From Bordetella petrii (GTDB lineage Bacteria > Pseudomonadota > Gammaproteobacteria > Burkholderiales > Burkholderiaceae_B): a DNA stretch of 64,000 nucleotides. The DNA is taken from positions 60,024 through 124,023 of the forward strand of contig WMBV01000009.1 of the NCBI GenBank assembly GCA_017745595.1, written 5' to 3'. How positions within the stretch are numbered: the stretch's first letter is position 1; each line of letters starts with the position of its first letter. Both the position numbers and the translations under genes were made by a program. The notes beneath the pieces were generated by a model that worked only from the letters and a program-made list of their open reading frames with translations, ran no database searches and was not told the DNA's origin. This document shows, piece after piece, positions 54,986 to 64,000 of this stretch.

Positions 54986-57745
54986 ATGCGTTTTTCGCTT
55001 TCGGGCCTCACGGCCCGCCTGAACGCCCTGCTCATCACGTCTTTCCTGGCCTTCCAGGCGGGCGCGGCCCCCGCGCCCGCCGGCTTTACCGAGGTCGCGT
55101 CGGTCGAGGGCATCACCGAATACCGGCTGGCCAACGGACTGCGCGTACTGCTGGCTCCCGATGCATCCAAGCCCACCACCACGGTCAACATGACGTACCT
55201 GGTGGGATCGCGCCAGGAAAACTACGGCCAGACCGGCATGGCGCACCTGCTGGAGCACATGCTGTTCAAAGGCACGCCCACCACCCGCAACGCGCTGGGC
55301 GAATTTTCGCGGCGCGGCCTGCAGGCCAACGGCTCGACCTCGGCCGACCGCACCAATTATTTCGCCAGCTTCGCGGCCGACCCCGACACCCTGAAGTGGT
55401 ATCTGGGCTGGCAGGCCGACGCCATGGTGAATTCGCTGATCGCCAAGGAAGACCTCGACTCCGAAATGACCGTGGTGCGCAACGAAATGGAAAGCGGTGA
55501 AAACAACCCTTTCCGCGTGCTGATGCAGAAAATGCAGGCCACCGCCTACCAATGGCACAACTACGGCAAAAGCACCATCGGCGCGCGCAGCGATGTCGAA
55601 AACGTCGATGTCGAGCAATTGCGCGCCTTCTACCACCAGTATTACCAGCCCGATAACGCCGTGCTGATCGTGGCCGGCAAATTCGATCCGCAGGCCACGC
55701 TGGCCGCCATCCAGGCCACCCTGGGCAAGCTGCCCCGGCCGCAGCGCGCGCTGCCGCCCGAATACACGGTCGAGCCGGTGCAAGACGGCGAACGCGCCAT
55801 CACCCTGCGCCGGGCGGGCGGCACGCCGCTGGTGGCCGCCATGTATCACATCCCCCCCGCCGGCAGCCCCGACTACGTGCCCTTCGACCTGGCCACCACC
55901 ATCCTGGCCGACACGCCCTCAGGCCGCCTGTACCATGCCCTGGTGCCCACCAAGCTGGCCGCCGACGTGTTCGGTTTCACCATGGATCAGCTCGACCCCG
56001 GCGTGGCCATGTTCGGCGCGCAGCTGCAACCCGGCATGGACCAGGACAAGGCCCTGCACACCCTGACCTCGACCCTGGAATCCCTGTCCGACCATCCCTT
56101 TACCCCGGCCGAACTCGAACGCGCGCGCAGCAAGTGGCTGACCGCCTGGCAGCAGATCTATGCCGATCCCGAAAAAATCGGCGTGGCGCTGTCCGAGGCC
56201 ATCGCAGGCGGCGACTGGCGGCTGTTCTTCCTGCAACGCGACCGGGTGCGCGAGGCCAAGCTCGAAGACGTGCAGCGCATGGCCACCACCTATCTGGTGG
56301 CCAGCAACCGCACCGAAGGCCGCTACATCCCCACCGAAAAGCCGCAGCGCGCCCCCCTGGCGCAGCGTCCCGACCTGGCCAGCCTGCTGAAAGACTACCA
56401 GGGCGATCCCGATTTCAAGCAGGCCGAGGCCTTCGATCCCACGCCTGAAAATATCGACAAACTGACCCAGCTCAGCAAGCTCGAACTGCCCAACGGCACG
56501 GTGCAATTGGCCCTGTTGCCCAAGGCCACGCGCGGCGCCCGCGTGCAGGCCGAACTGCTGGTGCAATTCGGCGACGCCGACAGCCTGCGCGGACAGCGCA
56601 TCAACGCCGCCGCCGTGGCCGACCTGCTCGAGCGCGGCACCGACAAGCTGTCGCGCCAGGACATCCAGGACCGCTACGATGCCCTGCAGGCCCAGGTCGA
56701 ATTCCAGGGCTCGGGCACCGACCTCACGGTGTCGATGTCGACCGCGGCCGAACACCTGCCCGAACTGATCGCGCTGGTGCTCGATGTGGTGCGCAACGCC
56801 GACTTCCCCGCGGCGCAGGTCGAGGAATACCAGCGCCAGGCGCTCACCTCGATCCGCAGCGCCATGACCGAACCCACCGCGCTGGCCTCGCGCGCCTTGG
56901 CGCGCCACGACAACCCCTGGCCGGCCGACGACGTGCGCTACGTGCCCACGTTCGAAGAATCGCTGGCCGACACCGGCAAGCTCGACCGGTCGGCGCTGGT
57001 GGCCTTCCACGACCGTTTCTACGGCGCCGGCCACATCAAGTTCTCGGCGGTGGGCGACTTCGACGCCGACGCGGTGAAACAAGCCCTGACCGCCGGCCTG
57101 CAGGGCTGGCGGCAGGCGCCCGCCTACACGCGCCTGGCCGATCCGTACCGCTCGCTGAAGGCGCAGCGCTTCACCATCCAGACCCCGGACAAGGCCAATG
57201 CGTTCTATATCTCGCGCATGCCGCTGCAGCTGCAGGACACCGACGCGGATTTCCCCGCGCTGTACCTGGCCAACTTCCTGCTGGGCACGTCCGAGACCTC
57301 GCGGCTGTGGCAGCGCGTGCGCGAAACCGACGGGCTGTCGTACAACGTGCGCAGCAACCTGTCGGTATCGTCGTTCGAACCCACCGCCAACTGGACCATC
57401 TACGCCATCTACGCGCCGCAAAACCGCGAGCGGCTCGAAAAAGCCATCGGCGAAGAATTGGCACGGGTACTGAAAGACGGCTACACCGACGAAGAAATCA
57501 AGGACGGCATCGCGGCCCTGCTTAATTACCGCAAGCTGGCGCGGGCCCAGGACAGCGTGCTGGCGTCCACCTGGGTCAGCTACCTGAAGCGCGGCCGCAC
57601 CTTCGAGTGGTCGGCCGAGATGGACCGGCAGATCTCCGCGCTGACGGCCGATACCGTGAATGCCGCCCTGCGCAAGCATCTGCGGCCCGCGGATTTCAGT
57701 ACCGCGGTGGCGGGCGATTTCCCGGCGGAACAGCCCGCGCGCTGA
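54986..57745 (+). CDS. Periplasmic M16 family zinc metalloprotease
   Basis: The 919-residue protein has a signal peptide (cleavage near QAGA at about 27). The inverted zinc motif H87-L-L-E90-H91 is followed by a third ligand region (VVRNEMESGENNPF). The second half repeats the fold without the motif, as in pitrilysin and processing-peptidase proteins. The length is that of two-unit M16 enzymes. It probably degrades peptides in the periplasm. ATG 54986 begins the signal peptide; the frame is open 103 codons further upstream but antisense to the divergent gene. Confidence 0.93.
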   Translation: MRFSLSGLTARLNALLITSFLAFQAGAAPAPAGFTEVASVEGITEYRLANGLRVLLAPDASKPTTTVNMTYLVGSRQENYGQTGMAHLLEHMLFKGTPTTRNALGEFSRRGLQANGSTSADRTNYFASFAADPDTLKWYLGWQADAMVNSLIAKEDLDSEMTVVRNEMESGENNPFRVLMQKMQATAYQWHNYGKSTIGARSDVENVDVEQLRAFYHQYYQPDNAVLIVAGKFDPQATLAAIQATLGKLPRPQRALPPEYTVEPVQDGERAITLRRAGGTPLVAAMYHIPPAGSPDYVPFDLATTILADTPSGRLYHALVPTKLAADVFGFTMDQLDPGVAMFGAQLQPGMDQDKALHTLTSTLESLSDHPFTPAELERARSKWLTAWQQIYADPEKIGVALSEAIAGGDWRLFFLQRDRVREAKLEDVQRMATTYLVASNRTEGRYIPTEKPQRAPLAQRPDLASLLKDYQGDPDFKQAEAFDPTPENIDKLTQLSKLELPNGTVQLALLPKATRGARVQAELLVQFGDADSLRGQRINAAAVADLLERGTDKLSRQDIQDRYDALQAQVEFQGSGTDLTVSMSTAAEHLPELIALVLDVVRNADFPAAQVEEYQRQALTSIRSAMTEPTALASRALARHDNPWPADDVRYVPTFEESLADTGKLDRSALVAFHDRFYGAGHIKFSAVGDFDADAVKQALTAGLQGWRQAPAYTRLADPYRSLKAQRFTIQTPDKANAFYISRMPLQLQDTDADFPALYLANFLLGTSETSRLWQRVRETDGLSYNVRSNLSVSSFEPTANWTIYAIYAPQNRERLEKAIGEELARVLKDGYTDEEIKDGIAALLNYRKLARAQDSVLASTWVSYLKRGRTFEWSAEMDRQISALTADTVNAALRKHLRPADFSTAVAGDFPAEQPAR

Positions 57746-57772
57746 CCCCCCGCAACTTCCCGCTATCCGGCG

Positions 57773-57802
57773 CCGGCCCCTCGATGGGGCCGGTTTTTTT
57801 TT
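57773..57802 (+). terminator. Intrinsic terminator of the M16 protease gene
   Basis: CCGGCCCC and GGGGCCGG form an 8-bp stem with loop TCGAT, followed by nine T. It is 28 bp after the stop. Confidence 0.95.
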
Positions 57803-58034
57803 GCACGGCCACCACGCAAGGGCAGCGCTACCAAGCCTTCGTCTGCCCAAAAAACCATAACAATCAAGGAAATTTCGGTTATTACACCGAAAAATGGAAA
57901 GATATTTTCAAAAAATCAGGGTTTATCCCAGGGTCGGATGCGCGCAGAATTCACTCATCGGGAAACAACGCGAACCACGACGGAAAGGCCGCCGGATTCA
58001 GTCCCAGATCAACAAGACGTATGGAGGTCTTACT

Positions 58035-58370
58035 ATGAAATCCCTAGCTACCGCACTCTTTGTCTCGATGGGCCTGCTGAGCGCCGGCGCGTATGCCGCC
58101 TCGCCCAATATCGAACCCAACAACGTCCCGTTCCAGGGCGTGTACGGCCAGGTCGACGCCAACGCCCCCACCCGCGCCCAAGTGCAGGACGAACTGGCCC
58201 AGGCCAAGGCTGCCGGCCTGGTGACCTTCGGCGAACTGGACTACCCGCCTGTCCAGGCATCCAGCGCCGCCGGCAAGACGCGCGCCCAGGTCCAGGCCGA
58301 GCTGGCCGAAGCCAAGGCCAATGGCCAATATACGTTTGGCGAACTGGAATATCCGCCCGTCGCCAACTGA
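58035..58370 (+). CDS. DUF4148 family secreted protein with internal duplication
   Basis: The 111-residue protein has a signal peptide (MKSLATALFVSMGLLSAGAYA). Two near-identical copies of a unit of about 28 residues follow, opening TRAQVQDELAQAKA and TRAQVQAELAEAKA and each ending TFGELxYPPV. DUF4148 proteins are common in Burkholderiales, exported, and of unknown function. GGAGG precedes ATG 58035. The upstream 230 bases are unusually AT-rich and contain a 7-bp inverted repeat (57873-57892). Confidence 0.88.
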   Translation: MKSLATALFVSMGLLSAGAYAASPNIEPNNVPFQGVYGQVDANAPTRAQVQDELAQAKAAGLVTFGELDYPPVQASSAAGKTRAQVQAELAEAKANGQYTFGELEYPPVAN

Positions 58371-58414
58371 TCGCTCGGGCAAGCCGGCCCCGTGGGCCGG
58401 CACGCCAGGCAAAA

Positions 58415-58449
58415 CAAAACCCCCTGCCGTGATTGCGGCAGGGGGTTTT
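58415..58449. terminator. Terminator after the DUF4148 gene
   Basis: AAAACCCCCTGCCG pairs with CGGCAGGGGGTTTT around TGATTG. It has A- and T-rich edges on both sides and can serve either strand. Confidence 0.93.
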
Positions 58450-58455
58450 GTTTCA

Positions 58456-58486
58456 GGTAGCTGACTCCCGCAGGGTGTCAGATACC
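58456..58486. repeat. REP-like palindrome, pair 5 left copy (degenerate)
   Basis: A 31-bp copy (GGTAGCTGACTCCC ... GTGTCAGATACC) with three substitutions from the common form. It directly follows the DUF4148 terminator. Confidence 0.8.
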
Positions 58487-58504
58487 GATGTGCCTAGATG
58501 ATCC

Positions 58505-58535
58505 GGTGTCTGACACCCTGCGGGAGTCAGACACC
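58505..58535. repeat. REP-like palindrome, pair 5 right copy
   Basis: A 31-bp copy identical to the right copy of pair 2 (GGTGTCTGACACCC ... GGAGTCAGACACC). It ends 12 bp before the dnaJ stop. Confidence 0.9.
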
Positions 58536-58547
58536 TGCTCTGGCGGC

Positions 58548-59675
58548 TCAGCTGAAGAATTCCTTCACGCGGTCGGTCCAGGACTTGCTTTGGGGCGAAT
58601 GGCGTTCGCCGCCGTCGCTGAGCGAGGTCTCGAACTGGCGCAGGATGGCTTTCTGTTCGTCGCTGAGCCGCACCGGGGTTTCGACCGCCACGTGGCAGTA
58701 CAGGTCGCCCGGATAGCTGGCGCGCACGCCGCGTATGCCCTTGCCGCGCAGGCGGAAGGTCTTGCCCGATTGCGTGCCTTCGGGAATGGAGATCTCGGCC
58801 TTGCCGCCCAGCGTGGGCACCTGCAGTTCGCCGCCCAATGCCGCCGTGGTGAAGGGGATGGTCAGTTCGCAGTGCAGGTCGTCGCCATCGCGCTGGAAGA
58901 TCTTGTGCTGCTTGATGTGGATTTCGACGTACAGGTCGCCCGACGGGCCGCCGTTGATGCCGGGCTCGCCGTTGCCGCTGGAGCGGATGCGCATGCCGTC
59001 GTCGATGCCGGCCGGGATTTTCACCTGCAGGGTCTTGTTGCGGCGGATGCGTCCCACGCCGTCGCAGGACGGGCACGGGTCGGTGATTTCCTTGCCCGTG
59101 CCGTGGCAGGTGGGGCAGGTTTGCTGCACGCTGAAAAAGCCCTGCTGCATGCGCACCGCGCCCGAACCGCCGCAGGTGCGGCAGGTCTTGGGCGACGTGC
59201 CGGGCTTGGCGCCGCTGCCATGGCAGGTGTCGCAGTGTTCCCAGCTGGGCACGCGGATTTCGGTGTCGAAACCGTGCGCGGCCTGTTCCAGGGTGATTTC
59301 CAGCGCGTATTTCAGGTCGGCGCCGCGATATACCTGGGCACCGCCGCCGCGCCGCCCGCCCGCGCCGCCGAAGATTTCGCCGAAGATGTCGCCGAAGGCG
59401 TCGGCAAAACCGCCGCCCATACCCGCGCCACCCATGCCGGCCGCGTTGGGGTCGACCCCCGCATGGCCATAGCGGTCGTAGGCGGCACGCTTTTGGTCGT
59501 CGCCCAGGACCTCGTAGGCTTCCTTGATTTCCTTGAACTTTTCTTCAGCGTCTTTGCTGTCCGGGTTGCGGTCCGGATGGTATTTCATGGCCAGCTTGCG
59601 GTAGGCCTTTTTCAGTTCATCGTCCGAGGCATTTTTTGCCACGCCCAGGACTTCGTAGTAATCGCGTTTTGCCAT
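58548..59675 (-). CDS. dnaJ: Chaperone protein DnaJ
   Basis: The 375-residue co-chaperone has an N-terminal J domain with the HPD motif ([17 protein letters not shown]) and a Gly-rich linker. Four zinc-binding repeats ([32 protein letters not shown]) and the C-terminal substrate-binding domain follow. It stimulates the DnaK ATPase. It lies 109 bp after dnaK, and the intergenic space contains a perfect 14-bp hairpin. Repeat pair 5 follows its stop. Confidence 0.98.
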   Translation of the reverse strand: MAKRDYYEVLGVAKNASDDELKKAYRKLAMKYHPDRNPDSKDAEEKFKEIKEAYEVLGDDQKRAAYDRYGHAGVDPNAAGMGGAGMGGGFADAFGDIFGEIFGGAGGRRGGGAQVYRGADLKYALEITLEQAAHGFDTEIRVPSWEHCDTCHGSGAKPGTSPKTCRTCGGSGAVRMQQGFFSVQQTCPTCHGTGKEITDPCPSCDGVGRIRRNKTLQVKIPAGIDDGMRIRSSGNGEPGINGGPSGDLYVEIHIKQHKIFQRDGDDLHCELTIPFTTAALGGELQVPTLGGKAEISIPEGTQSGKTFRLRGKGIRGVRASYPGDLYCHVAVETPVRLSDEQKAILRQFETSLSDGGERHSPQSKSWTDRVKEFFS

Positions 59676-59729
59676 ATTGGGGAGGGGCCCGGGAAAGAGC
59701 CCATAAACTTGTAGCTGCTGAACGAACCC

Positions 59730-59760
59730 GCCCGGTAGCCGGATATTCCGGCTACCGGGC
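59730..59760. repeat. Perfect 14-bp hairpin between dnaK and dnaJ
   Basis: GCCCGGTAGCCGGA (59730-59743) and TCCGGCTACCGGGC (59747-59760) pair exactly around a TAT loop. No T-tract follows on the minus strand. It may be an RNA-processing or attenuation element that sets the DnaK:DnaJ ratio. Confidence 0.7.
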
Positions 59761-59784
59761 GCATTCAGGCGTCAGGGACGGCCA

Positions 59785-61707
<1,923 letters not shown>

Positions 61708-61761
61708 GGTGGAATACCTTGATGTAGATCCGTGAATACAGGGATAAAAGTGAGTCTTAGC

Positions 61762-62160
61762 CTAACTGGGGTTGCCGGCGGGGTTTTTCAAGAGCCGCTC
61801 GATGGCCTCGGTAAAACGCGGCAGCCCCGGCCATCCGGTGATGCGCCCCAGGCGCCTGCCGCCCCGGAACAGCACGAAAGTGGGCACGCCGTGCAGCGAA
61901 AACCGCCGTCCCAGCGCTTCGTCGGCATAGACGTCGGCCTGGAACCAGGTCAGGCCCAGCGCCAGCAGGGCCTGCCGGTGCAGCAGGGCCGCCTGCTTGA
62001 ACAAATTACAATTGTAACAATCCTGCCCCCACAGGAACACGCAGCGCAGGTCGTCGCCCGGGGCGTGGACCACGGCCTGGTCGAAATCGGCCGTGGCCAC
62101 GGGCCGCATGCCGAAGACCTGGAAAACCTGCGCCGGGTCGAAGGAAGCAGGGCTGGACAT
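61762..62160 (-). CDS. Thioredoxin-like protein between grpE and dnaK
   Basis: The 132-residue protein has a thioredoxin fold. The redox motif is CYNC in FLWGQDCYNCNLFKQA, in place of CGPC, and the cis-Pro segment is GVPTFVLFRGGRRLGRITGW. It is cytoplasmic, with no signal peptide. It starts 5 bp after the grpE stop and so belongs to the heat-shock operon, suggesting a redox role in stress. The substrate is unknown. Confidence 0.85.
   Translation of the reverse strand: MSSPASFDPAQVFQVFGMRPVATADFDQAVVHAPGDDLRCVFLWGQDCYNCNLFKQAALLHRQALLALGLTWFQADVYADEALGRRFSLHGVPTFVLFRGGRRLGRITGWPGLPRFTEAIERLLKNPAGNPS
61763..61792 (-). promoter_or_regulatory. Sigma32-type heat-shock promoter of dnaK
   Basis: On the minus strand CTTGAAA (61786-61792) is followed after 14 nt by CCCCAGTTA (61763-61771), close to the RpoH consensus CTTGAAA/CCCCATNTA. 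It lies in the last codons of the thioredoxin-like gene. Confidence 0.7.
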
Positions 62161-62165
62161 GGCGA

Positions 62166-62717
62166 TCAGCCCTGTCCGGCGGACACCATGACCAGGGCGG
62201 GCCGCAGGACGCGGTCGGCGATGACATAGCCCTTTTGCAGCAACTGCGCCACCGTGTTGGCGGGCAGGTCGGAAGGTACCGACGAGATCGCCTGGTGCAG
62301 GTGGGGATCGAATTTGTCGCCCGGCGCCGGCGCGACTTCTTTGAGCAGATTGCGTTCGAAGGCGCCCACCAGCTGCTTCAGGGTGACCTCGACGCCCTCG
62401 CGCATGGCCTGCACGGTCTGGTCGGGCTGCGCCAGGGCGGCTTCCAGGCTGTCTTTGACGGGCACCAGGCTTTCGGCGAACGACTCGATGCCGAACTTGC
62501 GGGCCTTGGATACGTCTTCCTGGGCGCGGCGGCGCACGTTTTCGGCATCGGCCCGGGTGCGCAGCAGCTGGTCTTGCTGGCCGGTGACGGTGGCCTGGGC
62601 AGCCTCGAGTTCGGCCCGCAGCGCGGCCACTTCGGCCTGCAGCGCTTCAACGGTGGCGGGCATGGCCGGCTCGCCGGACTCGGGAACTTGATCGACAGGC
62701 TCTTGGGATGCCGTCAT
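62166..62717 (-). CDS. grpE: Nucleotide exchange factor GrpE
   Basis: The 183-residue protein has the long N-terminal coiled coil ([20 protein letters not shown]) and the GrpE core [20 protein letters not shown]. The beta-domain end is [12 protein letters not shown] and [20 protein letters not shown]-like (here [15 protein letters not shown]). It releases ADP from DnaK. ATG 62717 has GGAGGAAA upstream. It is transcribed from a sigma32-like promoter about 40-65 bp before the start. Confidence 0.97.
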   Translation of the reverse strand: MTASQEPVDQVPESGEPAMPATVEALQAEVAALRAELEAAQATVTGQQDQLLRTRADAENVRRRAQEDVSKARKFGIESFAESLVPVKDSLEAALAQPDQTVQAMREGVEVTLKQLVGAFERNLLKEVAPAPGDKFDPHLHQAISSVPSDLPANTVAQLLQKGYVIADRVLRPALVMVSAGQG

Positions 62718-62754
62718 GGGGATTTCCTCCAAAAAACAATAGCGTCGGCCCCGA

Positions 62755-62782
62755 TAATGGGGGCCGATCCGGTGATTTCAAG
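62755..62782 (-). promoter_or_regulatory. Sigma32-type heat-shock promoter of grpE
   Basis: On the minus strand CTTGAAA (62776-62782), 13 nt, then CCCCATTA (62755-62762): a near-perfect RpoH promoter. The -10 overlaps a hairpin (TCGGCCCC/GGGGCCGA, 62745-62767) that could also act as a terminator for the upstream hemH unit. Confidence 0.85.
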
Positions 62783-62836
62783 AGGCGCGGGCCGGCCAGG
62801 GCCCGCAAGCGTGCCGGCGGAGTCCCGGGCCCTGCC

Positions 62837-63082
62837 CTAGCCCTTGTCGGGCTGTACCGGTGCCGGCGGATCGCTGGCCGGGAAGGTGTCTTCGAGCGCC
62901 TCGTCGACGGCGGCATCGGGCTCGCGCTGCGGCGCCTCGTCGGGCGTGACGGCGATCGGGTCGCTGGCCGGGAAGGTGTCTTCCAGGGCCTCATCGAGCT
63001 CGCGTTCGACGGGATCTTCTTTCAGGTCGGTATGCCCGGGTTCCGAGGACGTGCCCACGCCGGGTCTCACGGTAGCGTTCAT
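62837..63082 (-). CDS. Small acidic protein with duplicated DEALEDTFPASDP motif
   Basis: The 81-residue protein is acidic and Pro-rich, with no signal or membrane segment. It carries two exact copies of DEALEDTFPASDP (about residues 30-42 and 60-72), each followed by a short Pro-containing linker. I recognise no established function. Its start overlaps the hemH stop (ATGA), so it is co-translated with ferrochelatase. It ends before the grpE promoter. Confidence 0.8.
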   Translation of the reverse strand: MNATVRPGVGTSSEPGHTDLKEDPVERELDEALEDTFPASDPIAVTPDEAPQREPDAAVDEALEDTFPASDPPAPVQPDKG

Positions 63083-64000
63083 GTGCGGTCTCCTGCAAAG
63101 GTCGATCGGTCGCGGCCAGCCTGCCCGCCGGGCTGCGCCGGCGCGGATGCGCTTGTTTCCAGTGTACGGCCTGGGGCGCCGCGCGTGGGCCAGCCTTGTA
63201 AGTGATTGTCGACCAGCCCGGCCAGGGCCTCGATCCAGGCCGCATCGTCATTCAGGGCGGGAATGTAGCGGAACTGCCGCCCCCCGGCGGCCAGGAAGGC
63301 ATCGCGGCATTCCTGGCTGATTTCTTCCAGCGTTTCGAGGCAATCGGCCACGAAACCGGGACACACCACGTCGATCTCGGTAACACCTTGCGCCGCCAGG
63401 GCCTTGAGCGTGGGCTCGGTGTAGGGCTCGAGCCAGCGCGCGGCGCCGAAGCGGCTCTGGAAGGTGACTTCGATCTGTTCGGGCGCCAGCCCCAGGCGTT
63501 CGCGCAGCAGCCGCGCGGTATCGAGGCAGTCGCGATAGTACGGATCGCCCAGCTCGATGGAGTAGCGCGGCAGGCCGTGAAAGCTCATGACCAGCTTCTG
63601 CGGCCGGCCGTGGGCCTGCCAGTAATCAGCGATGCGGCCCGCCAGCGCATCGATATAGCCCGGGTCTTCGTGAAAACGCTTGATGAAGCGCAATTCGGGC
63701 TGGTCGCGCAGCCGGCCGACGTGGGCCGCCACCGCGTCGACCACGGTGGCGGTGGTGCTGGCCGCGTATTGCGGATACAGCGGCACGGTAAGAATGTGCT
63801 GGCAACCCTGCTGGCGCAGCCGGGCAATTGCCTGGGGGATAGAGGGCTCGCCGTAGCGCATGGCCAGCTCGACCCGCACGGCATCGTGGCCACGCTGGCT
63901 CAGCACGCGCTGCACGCCTTCGGCCTGCCGGCGGCTGTACACCAGCAGCGGCGAGCCGTCTTCCATCCAGATGCCGGCGTAGCGCGGCTGCAGGCGGGCC
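63079..64000 (-). CDS. hemH: Ferrochelatase, 5'-truncated by the window edge
   Basis: The visible 306-residue part includes PRYAGIWMEDGSPLLVYSRR at the left edge, AMRYGEPSI and LTVPLYPQYAASTT. It also has the active-site His in LVMSFHGLPRYSIELGDPYY, TFQSRFGAARWLEPYT and the VVCPGFVADCLETLEEI motif. Ferrochelatase inserts iron into protoporphyrin IX, the last step of haem synthesis. The N-terminus lies beyond base 64000. Its stop overlaps the small repeat protein start. Confidence 0.95.
   Translation of the reverse strand, partial: ARLQPRYAGIWMEDGSPLLVYSRRQAEGVQRVLSQRGHDAVRVELAMRYGEPSIPQAIARLRQQGCQHILTVPLYPQYAASTTATVVDAVAAHVGRLRDQPELRFIKRFHEDPGYIDALAGRIADYWQAHGRPQKLVMSFHGLPRYSIELGDPYYRDCLDTARLLRERLGLAPEQIEVTFQSRFGAARWLEPYTEPTLKALAAQGVTEIDVVCPGFVADCLETLEEISQECRDAFLAAGGRQFRYIPALNDDAAWIEALAGLVDNHLQGWPTRGAPGRTLETSASAPAQPGGQAGRDRSTFAGDRT

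Noticed and set aside
62718-62836. A CIRCE/HrcA operator before grpE
   Set aside because: The inverted repeat there is TCGGCCCC/GGGGCCGA, unlike the TTAGCACTC-N9-GAGTGCTAA pattern. A sigma32 promoter explains the region better.

Overview
The window is chromosomal DNA of a high-GC betaproteobacterium. It most resembles Alcaligenaceae of the Bordetella/Achromobacter type. That inference rests on three things: two Bug (Bordetella uptake gene/TctC) periplasmic receptors plus a TctAB permease pair and a TRAP transporter; a typical Gram-negative porin; and housekeeping blocks (ftsK-lolA, rarA-serS, hemH-grpE-dnaK-dnaJ) in the usual order. No integrase, transposase, phage gene or CRISPR array was found. 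The species was not determined.

Layout. 317-5531: a FUSC-type efflux protein faces a convergent MFS transporter/yaaA/3-hydroxybutyrate dehydrogenase operon. 5844-5934: tRNA-Ser(CGA) with its terminator. 6001-16589: one ten-gene minus-strand catabolic operon, promoter to last gene: enolase-superfamily dehydratase, Fe-alcohol dehydrogenase, aldehyde dehydrogenase, Bug receptor, metallo-hydrolase/lactonase-like protein, SDR epimerase/dehydrogenase, TRAP P-Q-M transporter, GntR/FCD regulator. A good sigma70 promoter overlaps a perfect GntR-type palindrome at its head. 16797-20472: succinyl-CoA:acetate CoA-transferase and TctAB. 20687-26271: two closely related OmpR-family response regulators (the first without a kinase, the second coupled to one), an unknown protein, an AsmA-like protein and a MarR regulator. 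26395-28532: MarC-family protein and small proteins.

28782-42406: serS and rarA are separated from lolA-ftsK by about 8 kb of acyl-CoA/organic acid genes (acyl-CoA dehydrogenase, alpha/beta hydrolase, LysR, Bug receptor, MmgE/PrpD, ADP-forming acyl-CoA synthetase). This looks like an accessory module placed into a conserved housekeeping block. 42440-46752: trxB, an Smr-domain protein, an SMR-family efflux protein and a DUF4212/sodium:solute symporter pair. 47159-53643: porin, icd, DUF1841, two cytochromes c, and a MoxR/VWA pair. 53675-58370: GNAT, a hypothetical protein, an M16 protease and a DUF4148 protein. 58548-64000: dnaJ, dnaK, a thioredoxin-like protein, grpE, a small repeat protein and a partial hemH. 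Sigma32-type promoters lie before grpE and dnaK.

A family of about 31-bp palindromes built on GGTGTCTGACACCC occurs in five places, always as a pair. Four of the five pairs lie between convergent genes, and at two of them the element supplies the stop codon of a neighbouring gene. The other main non-coding signals are inverted half-sites (ATTACC-N15-GGTAAT) in front of both duplicated response regulators, and an NtrC-like 12-bp inverted repeat upstream of the symporter operon.
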